Source: Sipunculus nudus (lineage: Eukaryota; Annelida; Sipuncula; Golfingiida; Sipunculidae). From it: DNA of 64,000 nucleotides. Both the position numbers and the translations under genes were made by a program. This document shows positions 23,090-35,780 of the stretch, one piece after another (the first letter of the stretch is position 1; the number at the start of each line of letters is the position of its first letter). The notes under the pieces were generated by a model. That model did no database searches, was not told the DNA's origin, and saw only the letters and a list, made by a program, of their open reading frames with translations. The DNA lies in the NCBI GenBank assembly GCA_026874595.1, contig CM049316.1, forward strand, positions 15,565,839 to 15,629,838, read 5' to 3'.

Positions 23090-24220
23090 GGTCTGGTTAG
23101 GTTGAGGACGGTGAGTGGTATTATATGTGTCATTAGGTCTGTGTGTATTACCTCGTCGTTGTCTCTCCCGTCGCAGGAAACAGTAGGCTGCTATGTGGTT
23201 TTCCTGACCACATAACACTTAGTAACACTTAGGGCGGCCCTCCGGTGTCCAGGCATGGGGGTTGCTAATTCGGCGAGCTCCTGGGCGGCTGCGGCTGGGA
23301 TAATGGCGTACGGGCTGGCTGTCTGTAATGGCTGCAACAGGAAGAGAGGTGGCCAGCTTCTCATCGATGATCTGACTGATGCGGTCCTCTGTGAGCGGTC
23401 GGGTGTTTTCAGAAACAGCTGAAATGTCCATTGGTTCAGGTACATCGAGGGCTGCTTGGCCAGGGAACAATTGTGAAATTTGACGCTCACATTTATCATA
23501 CTGACCCGCCAGAGACATGGCTTTAGCCAGTGACTCCGGTTCCTGGTAAACGACGTTAGCACTTACTTTCCGGTTAGCTAGCGACGCGATGTAATTTTCA
23601 ACAACAGTGTTTTGTTGGTCGCAGTTTGTAGCGGCAAAGGGAAAAGCTTCTTCGGCAGCGGCGCGGAAGCGGCGATTGTACGAAATCAGATCTTCATGGG
23701 GTGACTGCTTCATTTTAGCTAGTTTCAGTCTGAGTTCTCTGTCCACATCAGGGGGAAAGAATGCGCGTCTGATTTGTACTTTGATTTCGCACCACGGGCA
23801 GTCAAAACGATCTAGAGGCGTGTCCACATTATTTGACTGTGCATCCGTAATAAAGCGGTTTAGCACGGCTTCAATTTCATAGCGAAGTTCACCTCGCGCT
23901 GCTTTGTTACCACTTCCACGATGATACGGTTATCTGTGGTGTACTGTATGGCCGAATCCATTTCCTTTAACCAGGTTTTCAGAAGTTTAGGCGAGGAACC
24001 GTCGTAGATGGAGGTTCGTTGAATTAGGTCACTTACTAATTTTGATCGCCGGCGGTCTGCTTGTTCCCGCTATTTTGCCTCGTTATCAGCAACAAGTAGC
24101 CGTTCGAGTGATGAAATACATCTTTCGAATTTGTCCATCTGTTCCGGGTGTATGACTACCGGGTGTGCTGAAACCACCGCCGGTGGGTCTGCGTTAACCC
24201 TTTGTTGCGACATCTTCAGA
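23090..24220 (-). pseudogene. Ty3 gag with CCHC knuckle, several breaks
   Basis: It starts at MSQQRVNADPPAVV near 24213. A TAG at 24070-24072 interrupts it, then the frame continues SKLVSDLIQRTSIYDGSS...LKTWLKEM, the typical gag capsid start. After a frame change near 23.9 kb, 23222-23866 reads the capsid (ARRAF-like FFPPDVDRELRLKLAKMKQ) and linker. A nucleocapsid zinc knuckle follows, with a TAA at 23219-23221 placed between the first and second Cys (C-Y-stop-x-x-C-GQENH-IAAY-C). The frame is otherwise open past the stop, apparently because of a short local duplication (AAGTGTTA repeated). Confidence 0.8.
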
Positions 24221-24240
24221 AGTAACTGATAAAGATTCCA

Positions 24241-24262
24241 GTCCGAAGTGGCACGTTCGCCA
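24241..24262 (-). other. Primer binding site of the Ty3 element
   Basis: Two bases after the 5' LTR the minus strand reads TGGCGAACGTGCCA, starting with the TGG expected to pair with a tRNA 3' CCA. I could not assign the tRNA. Confidence 0.6.
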
Positions 24263-24264
24263 AT

Positions 24265-25133
24265 TGTAGAGATGCACACTCAAGGAACACACACACAGAC
24301 AACTCCAGTTAGAGTGAAGCCGTGTTTAATTCATTCCAAGTAATGACAACTTTATACTACAAGAGTGATAAACCCAAGAGAACTGGCTTGCGCTCAGTTC
24401 GGCTCTCGGTCCTACTCTGCCGCCCGGTCGTGATTTTTCGTCTAACTAGAATCTAACAATATATTTGAACCAATCAAACCTTAGACCAAGGATACATGAA
24501 TAAACATCAGAACAATTATAATCAATTATCAATCCAACAAGTAATCTAGGAGGTGCCACCCCTGCGGGCCGTGTCACTTACGTGGTTCAATTAACATCAC
24601 AAGGAAGTGCCAGGCGGCCCGGCGGGGGGAACTCACACATTTAGGAAACTGTCAACGTAATTGCGTAATCCGGATGCCAGTACATGGCAGATTGAATGAA
24701 TTGCTCATTGAGGCTTATAATTAAACATACACAGAGTCCCGACTAAGCTTTGGCAGCTGTACATACAATTGTTCAATAACAATACAAATTTAAGCTTTTA
24801 GTAATCCATGGCTATATACATTTATACACAATTGGTTTTACATTTTAGGGAACCGAGCGGCATTCATTGCTTCTAGGGGAATACGCAAAATTACTGCCCA
24901 TATCTATTCTACTTGATATACATATAGGAGATGCTAACATAAATATAAATGATATCAGAATGTTCATGAATATACGAAATAATGTTATTACAATAATTAC
25001 TGGATACATAGCAAATACAATCTTCAATGAATATTCTTATTTATGATATTGTGTATATCATTACAAATTACATACATCGAATACAATTATTAATATATGA
25101 TACATTTGAATATTCTCCTTAGGGAATATTACA
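24265..25133 (-). repeat. 5' LTR of the Ty3 element
   Basis: 869 bp, nearly identical to 18286-19154. It is followed on the plus strand by gcatgacc, which supplies the second copy of the GCAT target duplication. Confidence 0.95.
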
Positions 25134-25640
25134 GCATGACCCACTTGCTGGCCCAGCTATACCCCACAAAGACTTCAATGATGCAAGTACCCTGACCAGC
25201 AGATCTGCATGGCCTTCTCTGGGTCATTAGCAGCTGATACACCGGCACTCCAGAGTAGCCAAGGCTGAACATCCTCTGACCACCTGTGGCGACATGTCGG
25301 GTCGCTGGTGCACATAACACATAATGACATGTGAAGTCCACAGGGCATGTAATTAAGACGGACGAGTGTTAATGCAATGTACTGTACAGGGGTAATCTCA
25401 CAACTCTGTTGCAAAAATACACAAGTTTATAACAGTGCAGGACTGATTAACATAAATCAATTGACTCAAAAATAAAAGTCTTTCTTATGTCTATTCTCCC
25501 ACGCACGTAATACCAACCATATATACTACGAACAATTTCACCCGGAGTTTTAATATTTTACCCTAATATAACCTTTCCAGCGAAATTCTGAACTTGTCCT
25601 CATGATTTTATTTCAGTCTTGCTAATGTTATACCCCAATT
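25134..25640. other. Flank right of the Ty3 insertion, nothing recognised
   Basis: Before insertion this joined the DNA ending at 18285. No exon of the SAMD3-like gene could be recognised in it on either strand. Confidence 0.4.
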
Positions 25641-25689
25641 CTTACCATACAATATTGATGAATTACATATTCGTTCCCACAGATTTGAC

Positions 25690-27580
25690 AAAACTGAAGG
25701 AAGGAGAGCATTAGACCTCACCCCTATAATACCCAGTGCGCCTCAAATGGCTTAAGAATGGAAGAAAAATATGAGTTTGTGCCCCTACATGAACATAGTG
25801 TTGTACCTCAGAGTCCTAGGACCTATTCGCCGACTCGTTTACCTTTATATAGGAAAATTTTAGGCTTAAGTTTTACCAAACACTTTTAGATTATGTTACT
25901 GAGAATGATGTTCTCCGCAGTTTTCTTTATTCATATGCTCGGTTTATCATTAAATCTTATGACGCATTTGTACTTGCTAAAATTGCAGTGTCATCAGCAT
26001 ACGTCGGACTTCTGACATCTAAGTTTTTTAACTGATTACCTACTTTCTTTTCATTTATATACAGATAAAATCAGAATATGAACGAGTGAAATTGAACTTA
26101 GAAAGAATACCACCATGCTTAATACTCAGCGATATTTTGTAAATTCTCCGACAAGGTTCCTTTTATCATTACAGCAAAAGAACTATCTTGAAACCATCCT
26201 CTGACAAGTAACCACAATCAGTCCCTAATCTCTATCTTGAACGCTTTATATAATAGGCCGTCCCACTAAATTCTATCGAACGCAGAGCTTCAATCAAGAA
26301 AACAGCAATACACATTCTCACCTAATTCACAATGATGATAAAATTTTCTTGAGCGGTGAAAGACGCCATGATGCTATTTCCACCCTTGCGACAACCATGT
26401 TGGGGAGGATAAGGAAATCCTTGGTTTATATTCCATGGTTCTAGTCGTGACCATTTGACTTTCTCTAACACTTTGTTAAGGAAAGGCATAAGAGTTATGC
26501 CCTACATAATTTTTTGATGCTGTATCTTTATTTCTACCTTTGTACATTGGACATATAATTCCGAATTTAAATGATTAAGGAACATAAAAAAAAAAAAAAA
26601 AACTGCATTGTGTAACATTACTGAATATTTGCATATCACAGGGGCTCCATATTTTATACGTTCATAAGAGATTAAATCCCACCCAGGTGCCTTATTATTC
26701 GGTTGCTTTTCACAGAACCATAACATTTTGTTTACACATATAATAATGAATATTAGTATTATCCTTATTTTTGTCTGCGTTGTCTGATATTTCTGGCACT
26801 TTTTCTCAATATAAGATTTAAAGTCATCATCGCAAGCGTATTCATTAGGCTGTTCATTCAACAATTGCGCCAAAATAGTTCCGCGGGAGTGGTAAAATAT
26901 GTGTCTCTATCTTTCATTTTTTAATATTATCTGGTTGTTCTTTGTACCTTCTAACAATTATAAAAAAAAATCTGATATCGAGATCATGCTGTAAACTTGC
27001 TTTTTCAAATTTCTCTGTTTTATATTATTTTCATCTTTTGTTTTAACAACTTGCTAAATCCTTGCTTAGCTATATTCTAATCTTTGTAATGCTTATGTTG
27101 GAAACCTCGCGGTCGCCCCAGCAACCAGCCATATCTGCCGCATTCTGCTTTGAAACAGGTGTGCTTCCCTTAAATTATTACCCCAATATGGCTTTTTATG
27201 TGAACCTTTATTAGAACAGATATATCAGATGCCCCTTTCAAACAGTTTAACAATGTTTCGGTCCATATCATCCGGTGATTTTAGTTGACAACCAAGGATT
27301 TTTCTTTACTCAGGTAGTTATTCAATTGGATCTGATATTTACCTGCATTTATCTTATTCCATTTATAAATAGCTCTAAGTTTCTTAGGAATTCTCTGGAG
27401 CTTTAACTTAAGATTAACAGTTACAGGAAGGTAATCTGAAGTATTAAGAACATGATTATCAGTTACATCGAATAATATTTTCAAGGTGTGAAGATTTCGT
27501 CAGAATATGGTCAATTTGAGAACCTATACCTCCATTATATGGCAAAAGACGTGTCCACTGGACCTGTTGACAGTGACTGT
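25690..27580 (-). mobile_element. Decayed CR1/Jockey-group LINE (endonuclease end and RT)
   Basis: Reading down the minus strand: LPYNGGIGSQIDHILTKSSH and NTSDYLPVTV (27430-27570) are the last endonuclease motifs, with SDH changed to SDY. NNKAPGWDLISYERIKYG near 26640-26700 opens the reverse transcriptase. QHGCRKGGNSIMASFTAQE and CIAVFLD.SSAFDRI near 26270-26400 and YADDTAILA at about 25980-26001 are core motifs. Stops and frameshifts are frequent. The 5' part, including ORF1 and most of the endonuclease, is missing. The motif style (KAPG.D, QHGFRKG, YADD) fits the CR1/L2/Jockey group rather than L1. Confidence 0.75.
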
Positions 27581-27589
27581 AAATCTACA

Positions 27590-28080
27590 GTCAATGCAAC
27601 AAAATCCAATTATACTATAGCATATATTAAACAGTTACATTACACCTCTATTAACCAAGGCCTTTCCTTAATAACACGACTATTTAACACAAAGAAAACT
27701 GAACCTGAACCATATCGTAAACGATACATAAACATTTACTGTAAATTATCGAACTGAAAATAGACAGTAAACAAAAGCCCATCCCGGATCTGCGTGAGTA
27801 ACTGGAGTTATTATCCTACAATGCCCCCTGGTGGTAGAAGGGCAAACCACTCACCCGACGAGTACAACTTGGCTCATGAAAAGGCCAAATTAATAAATAA
27901 TGTAAATTAAAACCCTAACCAAATCTCATTGAACATAGAACATTACATCATAAATACACTTGGTCAAAATCAGCTGCACATTAACTTATAGATTATCATA
28001 ATAAAAGAGAGAGAACAAAAATCTCATCTACAGAAAATAACATCTTATTGTGACGCCACAATGCTCTAAATGAAACCTGG
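27590..28080. other. Gap between two LINE remnants
   Basis: No LINE motif or gene is seen. It holds a short gtcgggtgag-type patch and AT-rich DNA, possibly the 3' UTR of the LINE at 28.1-31.25 kb. Confidence 0.4.
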
Positions 28081-28099
28081 ACCTGTTCCCCTTTATTAT

Positions 28100-31000
28100 C
28101 GCTCGTAAAATGTTATTTACGAATTCAATTAATTACAATATCCTTAAACACAATAAAAGGATTGAATGCACGAGATAAACTAGCTTTGTTCCTATTGCTC
28201 CATAATACATATTTTTCGGTTATTAATAAAAGATCAAGAAACAGTATAGATATTTCCTCCAATTCTCTCCATTTATGGCTGAACCCAAAACAAATTGTGC
28301 ATATATTAACTTTAACTGTTTTACCAGCGATTCTTTGAAATAAATAATTTAAATCAACCCAGAACTTAAATGCAGACGGACAATCTAAAAAAAAATATGC
28401 AAATTACTTTCTGTTTCTTTGCAAATATGACAAGAGTTTGCAGCTATTATTTTACATTTATATAAAAATCATTTGTTTGCAACACAAGGTGTAAAAACCT
28501 CCAGTTAACATCTTATTGGTACTTGTCGTTTAAACATATATAACAATTTCTAAATACATGTTAAACATCTAATTCATTTGTGAAAATACTTCTCAGTCTT
28601 AACATACAAACAGGTTCGCTTTCTCCGATTAAAAGATAATATATAAACTTCGTGGAAAACGTGACTGATTCTAAAATTTTACTATTGCCCTTGTCGATTA
28701 TATACTATAAATTATATACAGTCTCTGAGCCTTTTCTTAAAACAGCAACACATTCAGATGGAAAACATTTAATTAGATTTTTATACCTAGTCCTAAACCA
28801 ATCAGTACATGGAATTGAATATTTTATTCCTACATCCTCAAACCTTCAAAATATCCAATTCGTCGAATCCAAAAATGTCTATCTAATATGCACCCCTCTC
28901 GAATAAAATCTTTTAGCATAAACGTTCTCTTTTTTTCATATTTTTAATGCCGATATAAAAATAAAACTAGGTTCAATATTACACCTTTTGTCATTTGACC
29001 TGTTTTGCAAATAATATTTAATTTTTGGCATGATTTTAAAGTCTCTTTATATAGAGTCGGTTGACCTTTACAATTTTCCCGGTTAACATATTAGTACAAC
29101 TTAATATGTTTCTTCCAAATGTGACTTCTTTATACCATCCAAAAGAACTCAGCTAAGATACGATATTTATGCTGCATATTGGAAACTTAAAATATCCAGT
29201 AGACTCTCTGAGCCAATATCTTAGAGAAATATTAAGCGAACCTTGCAGTCCTTTATCCCTAGACAAAAATATAACATCCCTTTTAACCAAATGTTTCCTA
29301 AAGTCCCAAAAGAAATTTAATGATAATGCTTCCAACTTTTTAATCACCCAATGTGGCATGCTGATAATTTGTGAAAAATACCATATTGCCCTTGACACAT
29401 GTAATAGAGTTTAGGACGACAACTTCCCCAGTGTATGTAAGTTTACGTTGCCCCCTCCCCCCCCCCCCCCGATCAGAGAGTATTTTGAAACTTTTTAATC
29501 TTTGGATTCCAATTAATATTACTTAGATCATCGTCACAAAAATAGATCCCTAAAACTTTTACATATGTCGACGACGGTACAATACCTCCTGGTGTATCCT
29601 CCCGACTTATATATTTACGTAGCCACAACCCTTCGGTTTTCACCTTGTTAATTTTTGTTCCTGATGCGCCTTGAAAATAGTTAAAATGTTAAAATATTTT
29701 TTTTTGTACAGAATTTTCATCTGAAACAAATAAAGTAGTGCCATCTGCATACTGCTTGATTTTTAACTCACTGTTATGTGATAATGTTATACCTTTTATA
29801 TCTAAATCGTTTCGTGTAACATTTGATAAAGTTTCAGCTGCTACAACATACAGTAATCGACTAAGAGGGCAACCTCGTCTTGAAACCTCTATACAAATTA
29901 AAAAAGGACGAAATATATCCATTCATTTTAACACAGCTTTGTATATCCGTAACATAAACAAAACCAAGAAAAAATGAAATCTGTCCCAAACCCGAATTTG
30001 ACCAGATATTTTGACTCAAATTCCCAATTTAATTTTATCAAATGCTTTTTCTTGGTCTATACAAATCATTGCTCCTGGTAATTCTTTTATTTCATATAAT
30101 AAATAGTATCTCTCATTACGCTAGCTGTTTGAAAGATCGAACAACCTTTAACTGAACATTTTTGATCTTGGTTAATAATATTGCTCAAAACACCACGCAT
30201 TCTATTACTTAAACATTTAGTTAAAACCTTATAATCCATATTAAACAAAGTGATGGGTCTAACATTTTTTAATAACATTCTGTCTCCTTTTATATATTCT
30301 TAAGATATAACCCCTTTCTTCTGTGATGATGACAGTGTACCATAATGAAAATGCAAAATTTAAAACTTTCACTATATTGGGTCCAATCAAATACCAAAAA
30401 TGCCGATAGAATTCAACTGTTAGGCATTAAAGGCCCCGGCTTTTGCCAAATTTAAATCTTTTGAGAGTTTGTAAATTCGTAAAAAGTAATCCCCCCTTCA
30501 CATGAACTTGAAGAAAATTAACTCAATTGAACAGTTTCAGTAAACAAAAACACTTTCTCCGATGTTTGGTCTGTCTGATCGTGCGTGCTAAGCTGTTTGT
30601 AAAACGAAACACAAATTTTCAACATTGTACTCATATCTGAATGAACCCGCCCCTGGTTGACTTTTAAAGAAACAAAAGCCCTCTTCAATCCCCTTTGTCG
30701 TTCCAACCCCACAATATATCCCCCCCCCGCTCCCGATAATCGATCTTGCACTGATTGCCGCTGCCCTGGACTGCTTGTAATTCAAAGTTTTAAGCTCCTT
30801 TCATAATTAAGAAGTTTTTTCGCTAGTATTGCAAAAATGCATATATAGTTCCGTTATATTTGATATCATTTAAAATAGAACAATTGAAATGCCAGTAGCC
30901 TGGTCCCTTTGATATTATTAAAATTTAAATCGCCAGAAACTATTAATGGATACCTTACAAAATCATCATTTAATAGATATTCTGGTATACTTTTTAAAAA

Positions 31001-31250
31001 CTTTCTTCGTTCATGTCTTTCAGTAGAACGATATTTATCAATAATATTAAAACTATATTTAGCAAAAGAAAATAATATACTTATAATTTTGCCTTCAGAG
31101 TCCACAGTCGTCTGTTGTACATTAAAAATCCAGTTAATCGAATTATCAAATTGCGACCCCATTACGACGGTAAACACAATCACTGCAAAACAATTTCCAT
31201 CGCCACATTTTAGTGAAATTATTAAATTCCGCACTCTCTTAAAAGCTTTC
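28100..31250 (-). mobile_element. Decayed L1/Tx1-like LINE ORF2
   Basis: Minus-strand motifs run in order. An endonuclease piece with LIVSGDLNF lies near 30880-30930. RT: NVRPITLFNMDYKVLTKCLS with INQDQ and VKGCSIF (30087-30278), then SRRGCPLSRLLYVVAAETLS and QYADGTTLF (29689-29870), where the second catalytic Asp is Gly. The C-terminal part has MPHWVIKKLEALSLNFFWD near 29300-29360 and a CCHC knuckle, CHICKETESNLHIFFLDC, near 28380-28440, followed by SAFKFWVDLN. 'RPITLLN.DYK' and a C-terminal CCHC are typical of L1/Tx1. Multiple frameshifts and the D-to-G change make it dead. Confidence 0.75.
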
Positions 31251-31367
31251 CTATAAACACATGATATTAATTTTTTTCATATAATTTTAGTATGCAAAGA
31301 GTCACTCTGAATGTAAGACCAATAAAGATGTAATCATTCCAGAAATTTAAGTAGAATGTGTTTCAAG

Positions 31368-31368
<1 letters not shown>

Positions 31369-31434
<66 letters not shown>
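31369..31434. repeat. (TA)n microsatellite
   Basis: A pure AT run of more than 30 units. Confidence 0.9.
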
Positions 31435-31437
<3 letters not shown>

Positions 31438-31545
31438 AAGTCTTCATAGTGCTTTATTCTCTTATAGTGATTTAGTCAGTGTCAGAAATAGCTTCTTTTA
31501 AGATAAGATTTTATCTCACCGAAGAGATGATGAGGTTACTTCTAA

Positions 31546-31683
31546 TTTAAAAGTGCTCATGATGTGCATGCCGTTATAGACTGGGAACACACCACAAAGC
31601 CTCATGTAAATTGGGATGATAAAAAAGGGTTTGCTGCAAGGACATGGGTCCAGTTTCGAAAACTTTTTCGGGCCTTAAAATAA
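31546..31683 (+). other. Short coding-like frame without a start codon
   Basis: A 45-codon frame between two TAA stops has unusually protein-like composition for this AT-rich DNA: AHDVHAVIDWEHTTKPHVNW, then DDKKGFAARTWVQFRKLFRALK. It has no Met and no convincing acceptor, and I do not recognise the family. It may be the last exon or a transposase scrap. Confidence 0.25.
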
Positions 31684-33739
31684 TTACAATATATATAAAA
31701 TGCTAACATTTTTTTAAATTCAATTAATTTTAATTTAATTTAAGTGGAAGTGACTATTTAATTTGTCTTATTGCCATTATTGATTATCAGCAGAGAGCAT
31801 TCAGATCATGGATGACTAGAGGAGTAACGCCTATAAACACCAAATACTTGCAGGCCCCCTTCTTTACCCAAAAAAATTATTCTTACACTACGGTCTCGCC
31901 TAAGCCGACCATGTAAAATCTATGTTGGTGTTTTATACATTTGAATGGTTGTTGTTTCGAGGGCATTTTGAGATGTTTGATGTATGGTGCTAATCTGAAA
32001 ATGAAGGGCCCCCCTTAAACTACTGATTTTATCATATTTTATTTTATCATACGACGATGCCGACAAACAGTTGTGTGGTACTTAATTATATTTTACTGAG
32101 TATTCCCCAAACTGAATTTTGCTCACGCCTGGAGCACACCTAATTGACGTGGAAGAGGGGTCCGGGTAACATTAAATATTGCTTATTCATTTTCGTTTTT
32201 AAAAAATGTAGACCCATTTTTGAACACTCTACAAAGAATTTTTAATCATTAATGCTTCTCGTCATTGAGAGCCTTAGTCAATTAATTCAAAGAATTAATT
32301 CTGCAGTATATGGCAGTATATATGGCATTATATATTTGGCTTATTATTGACAACTATTCCGGATTCGGCCATTTGGTGATGTTAAACATAAATTCCTGTG
32401 GTGTTTTATATTATCTGTTGAAAATCTCCTGAAGTATAACTGCTTGCAACTGTCAAGACGATGATGTAATTGAATATGCTACATTTTATTATTATTTTAG
32501 TCCGGACATTCAAATCATCAGTTCCACATGGATACGTGCATTGACATGAATAATTAAATGAGTATACACCACATGAAGATAAAAAAGTGCTATATATTTT
32601 CTCTTCAATTTCAAACAGGTGCCGTAGTAGGTATGAAAATATAACATGTGTCACAACAGCCAGTAGCTTCAAAAGACAAGTTATGATAAGTTATTGGATC
32701 TTTATTATGCCAATGAAATATACAGGAATGTGTGTGTTGTTGAAATTCCCTGATCCGTTTAAAAGGTATATATATGTAACACAAAAATCAAACTAAGACA
32801 CTAAATGTCAGATAATTATGATAGAATATGTAATGTACTGTAAAAAATCAGTTTAAAATCAGTACATGTAATGTTAACGGCTGCTACATATATACATACA
32901 GATAACAACTTCCTTCTGGAAAACCCAGAATGTTTTAATGAGGATTAAGAACTGTTTTGCTAAGACTAAACTGCATCATACAATAAAAACGACAGGTAGT
33001 ATTGCCTACGTCAAAGGGACAGAAGTTGCGATAATGTGATAATGTCCACGTCCCAGTTCGTGATACATTCTAGGCAGATTCAGTGACTGTACCTCCAAAG
33101 TAATGGAAAGGGTTTTAAGCTCTGTATACAGATTTAAGATGATGTCTTAATCAAAAACAACCACACCCACAACACCACCGGCTGCACGTTTCTCGTTAAC
33201 AACCATGGATCTAAGAAGTAAGATTTCCTAACAATGACCATATATACAAATCGTGACAGCCTAAACACACCTTAATACAAGAAAATACATAAATGTAACT
33301 CATCGTCCGAATACATGAAATCTTGAACAAAACTTGATTCACATTTAATATATGGCAAAGTTTAACGAAAGGGTATGATGTATTCTAATTGCTACGAAAC
33401 TTTTTTCTTAGTAGATTTCTAAATTATTATCAGGACAACTGTAGAACTAGGAAAGAAAATGAAGAACATCGTGAGTTAAATGCATTTCACTTCATAATCA
33501 GATTTGGGCGCAGTGTTATCGTCGCTCTTCCATGGAATTAACAATATTATTTGCATGGTGTTGCTACTAGAAACTCTTTTATTTTAAACCTCACTGTGCC
33601 AACTTCTCCTCCTTTCCTTCCTTGTCACGACATATCACGTGGTTTTAAAGCGCCCCCTGCTTGTCGGTAATGAAAAACCGATCGACAATGATCTTTATAT
33701 ATCAGCGTTATTTACTGCGTAGGTTCTGTTTATGTCTGC

Positions 33740-34895
33740 AAAGTAAACCAAAGACTTAAAAATATCATTCATCACAAATATTGCCACTTTATTTTAACAT
33801 TTTCAACATTTTAACACTATAAGAGAGTTAAAGTCAATCTTGAATCACATCTGCAGTTTAACACTAAATTCGATATAAAATATACTTTGTTTGTAGCAGC
33901 AAGAGAGATAAGAATATTACATTCTATAAAAAATGGTTTTGAGGGTTCTTTGAGGGTTCTTTGAAGAATCATAGGGTTCAGTGAAGAACTCTAGGGTGTT
34001 TTTAAGCATAACAGGGATCTTTGAATAAAGGTGGGTTCTTTTGGATGCTTTAGGGTTCTTTGAGATGAATAAGGGTTCTTGAGCATGTGGAAGTGCTCAT
34101 TGTAATCGTGCAAAGCCAGGTATATTCAAAGGAAGTTCAATAGTTTTTCAAATTTGTAATTAAGCGCTCCCGAGAAACAGAGCGTTTCTCAGAATATATA
34201 GGGGTCTTTAATTTTAAGGTTGAACTCAGATATTAAAATAGTTGCATTAATCATTATTAATGTGGTCTGAATACAAGTCTACAAGACACTATTTTTGAGG
34301 GAATTTACGTTTTGTTAATTTGTATTAACACGCAATCACTTTTACGAGAAACATAGTCTGGTGAAGTAATACCAAGCTGAATGAGTTTGCTATAACAGAT
34401 TGTATGGCAGTGTGTATATTTAGGTGCTAGTATATTCTTTTCAGAATAATTATCTTAATTATAATCGATACTCTGACATATGCTGATGTGTGGTCCTTCC
34501 AGTGATGTGAATTGATGATTTCCCAATAAGGCAATTTTATAGTTATCTCAAGTAAATGTAAGAACTTCATTAAAATCCTTTTGCTCAATTAAATTTATTT
34601 AGAAATGACTATAATCCACTTTATGAGAAAGGACACAGTGCCAGAATTATATAGTTTCCAGAGAAATGATGCAGCAGAAAGGGTGGGTGCACCCATATTC
34701 AGATGTATGGTGAGATCGTGAAAATGAAACCTTGTCGAAAACTACGAAAAGAAAAATAATTAAAATGTAACGTCACGAACTCGAAGATAACCAAGGTATG
34801 CTGAAGCAAAATTTGTCCTGCATTCATCAACGATTCGGCTAATTACAGGGCACAGAAAACACACACACACACATATAAAACAAGACCATAGAAAA
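33740..34895. other. Intron 2 of copy 4, with a short ggttcttTGAGGG repeat
   Basis: Between 33938 and 34090 the word agggttctttga recurs about seven times at intervals of 15-30 bp, forming a degenerate minisatellite. The rest shows no ordered structure. Confidence 0.6.
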
Positions 34896-35439
34896 CTACC
34901 CGAGAGGCAACATCTTGTTGTCCCTGCAGAACTATGAGCGTATCTGGTTGGTAGTACTTGGACGCCAACACATCGAACCTCTGATAGTAAAAATCGTCAC
35001 TGAATTCTGCGTTCAGTTTCAGGATTTGCTACTTTATATATTCACCTCTTTAACACATGGAATTCAAAAATCGTATTTTGTTATAAATGTTGATTTTGCA
35101 TAAATATGTTACAATATTTTATGTAGATATTTAAGTAGAGATTAGCAATGGACTCACAGTTGATAACCAGGCATGCATACAATAAACGACTTAATCAAAA
35201 GAGGTAAGTAATAGAGGTAAGGAATGGAGACAGATACGTCTATTTGTTAGAAAGAGGTGATTATTCCAATTGTACACATTCGACAGTGTTTATTAACTAT
35301 TCCGGAACTATTAGATCACCATTAAAACATGTCTAAATGACCCTATGTCTATGTCAACATAACCTATGTTTATATAACCTAATGCTTTCCACAGTAATAT
35401 TAAGACACAAGGTACGACACGAGCACCCGCAGCGTCCTG

Positions 35440-35780
35440 CGGTATAATTTATCAATTTCCAACTTACGACGGAATGGCACGAACATATCTCTTGCACGCA
35501 CGTTAAATATACCGAGTTGGTTCCGTCTCACACAGAACTAACTTGCCTTACAGCGTACAATAATCGTGTACCATTACCATCGAGAAGGCCCGAGCGGTTT
35601 CCGAGCACCAACGTGGGATTGTTTATTGTAAATATAAATGGGCCGACCAATGAGAGCGCCGCCGATTGGTCGGAAGCTGCTCGGGCGTTTTCGAAGGTAA
35701 AGGTCGGGAAGACAGGAACGCGATGCACATCCTTGATGTAGCAACAAACGTCTTTACATAAAAGCATCCTCTGAAGTGGA
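35440..35780. promoter_or_regulatory. GC-richer island with inverted CCAAT boxes
   Basis: Inside intron 1 of copy 4 a block of about 300 bp is clearly richer in GC and CpG than its surroundings. It holds ccgaccaat (35643-35651) and attggtcgg (35665-35673), a perfect 9-bp dyad of CCAAT boxes, and a taaatataaat motif just before it. Paired CCAAT boxes are typical of NF-Y-dependent promoters. Overlapping open frames exist on both strands, but neither matches a known protein. Confidence 0.35.

Larger units (their letters stand above)
18286..25133 (-). mobile_element. Complete Ty3-type LTR retrotransposon, recently inserted but defective
   Basis: Two 869-bp LTRs (18286-19154 and 24265-25133) start TGTAGAG and end ATTACA. 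I count only two substitutions between them, so insertion was recent. GCAT precedes the left LTR and follows the right one, giving a 4-bp target duplication. On the minus strand the order is 5' LTR, primer site, gag, protease, RT, RNase H, integrase, an extra 3' frame, polypurine tract, 3' LTR. That is the Ty3 order. Five breaks are visible in the coding part: TAG at 24070, a frame change near 23.9 kb, TAA at 23219, a small deletion shifting the frame near 22340, and TAA at 21706. Confidence 0.95.
31255..33590. other. AT-rich intergenic DNA
   Basis: It contains a long TA microsatellite (31369-31434) and a short coding-like frame (31546-31683, listed separately). Nothing else is recognised. 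Confidence 0.5.

Noticed and set aside
25129-25414. Two overlapping minus-strand frames right of the Ty3 element as lost SAMD3-like exons
   Set aside because: Neither resembles the family, and no splice sites fit.
27488-27757. 89-codon plus-strand frame
   Set aside because: Its first half is antisense to LINE endonuclease motifs.
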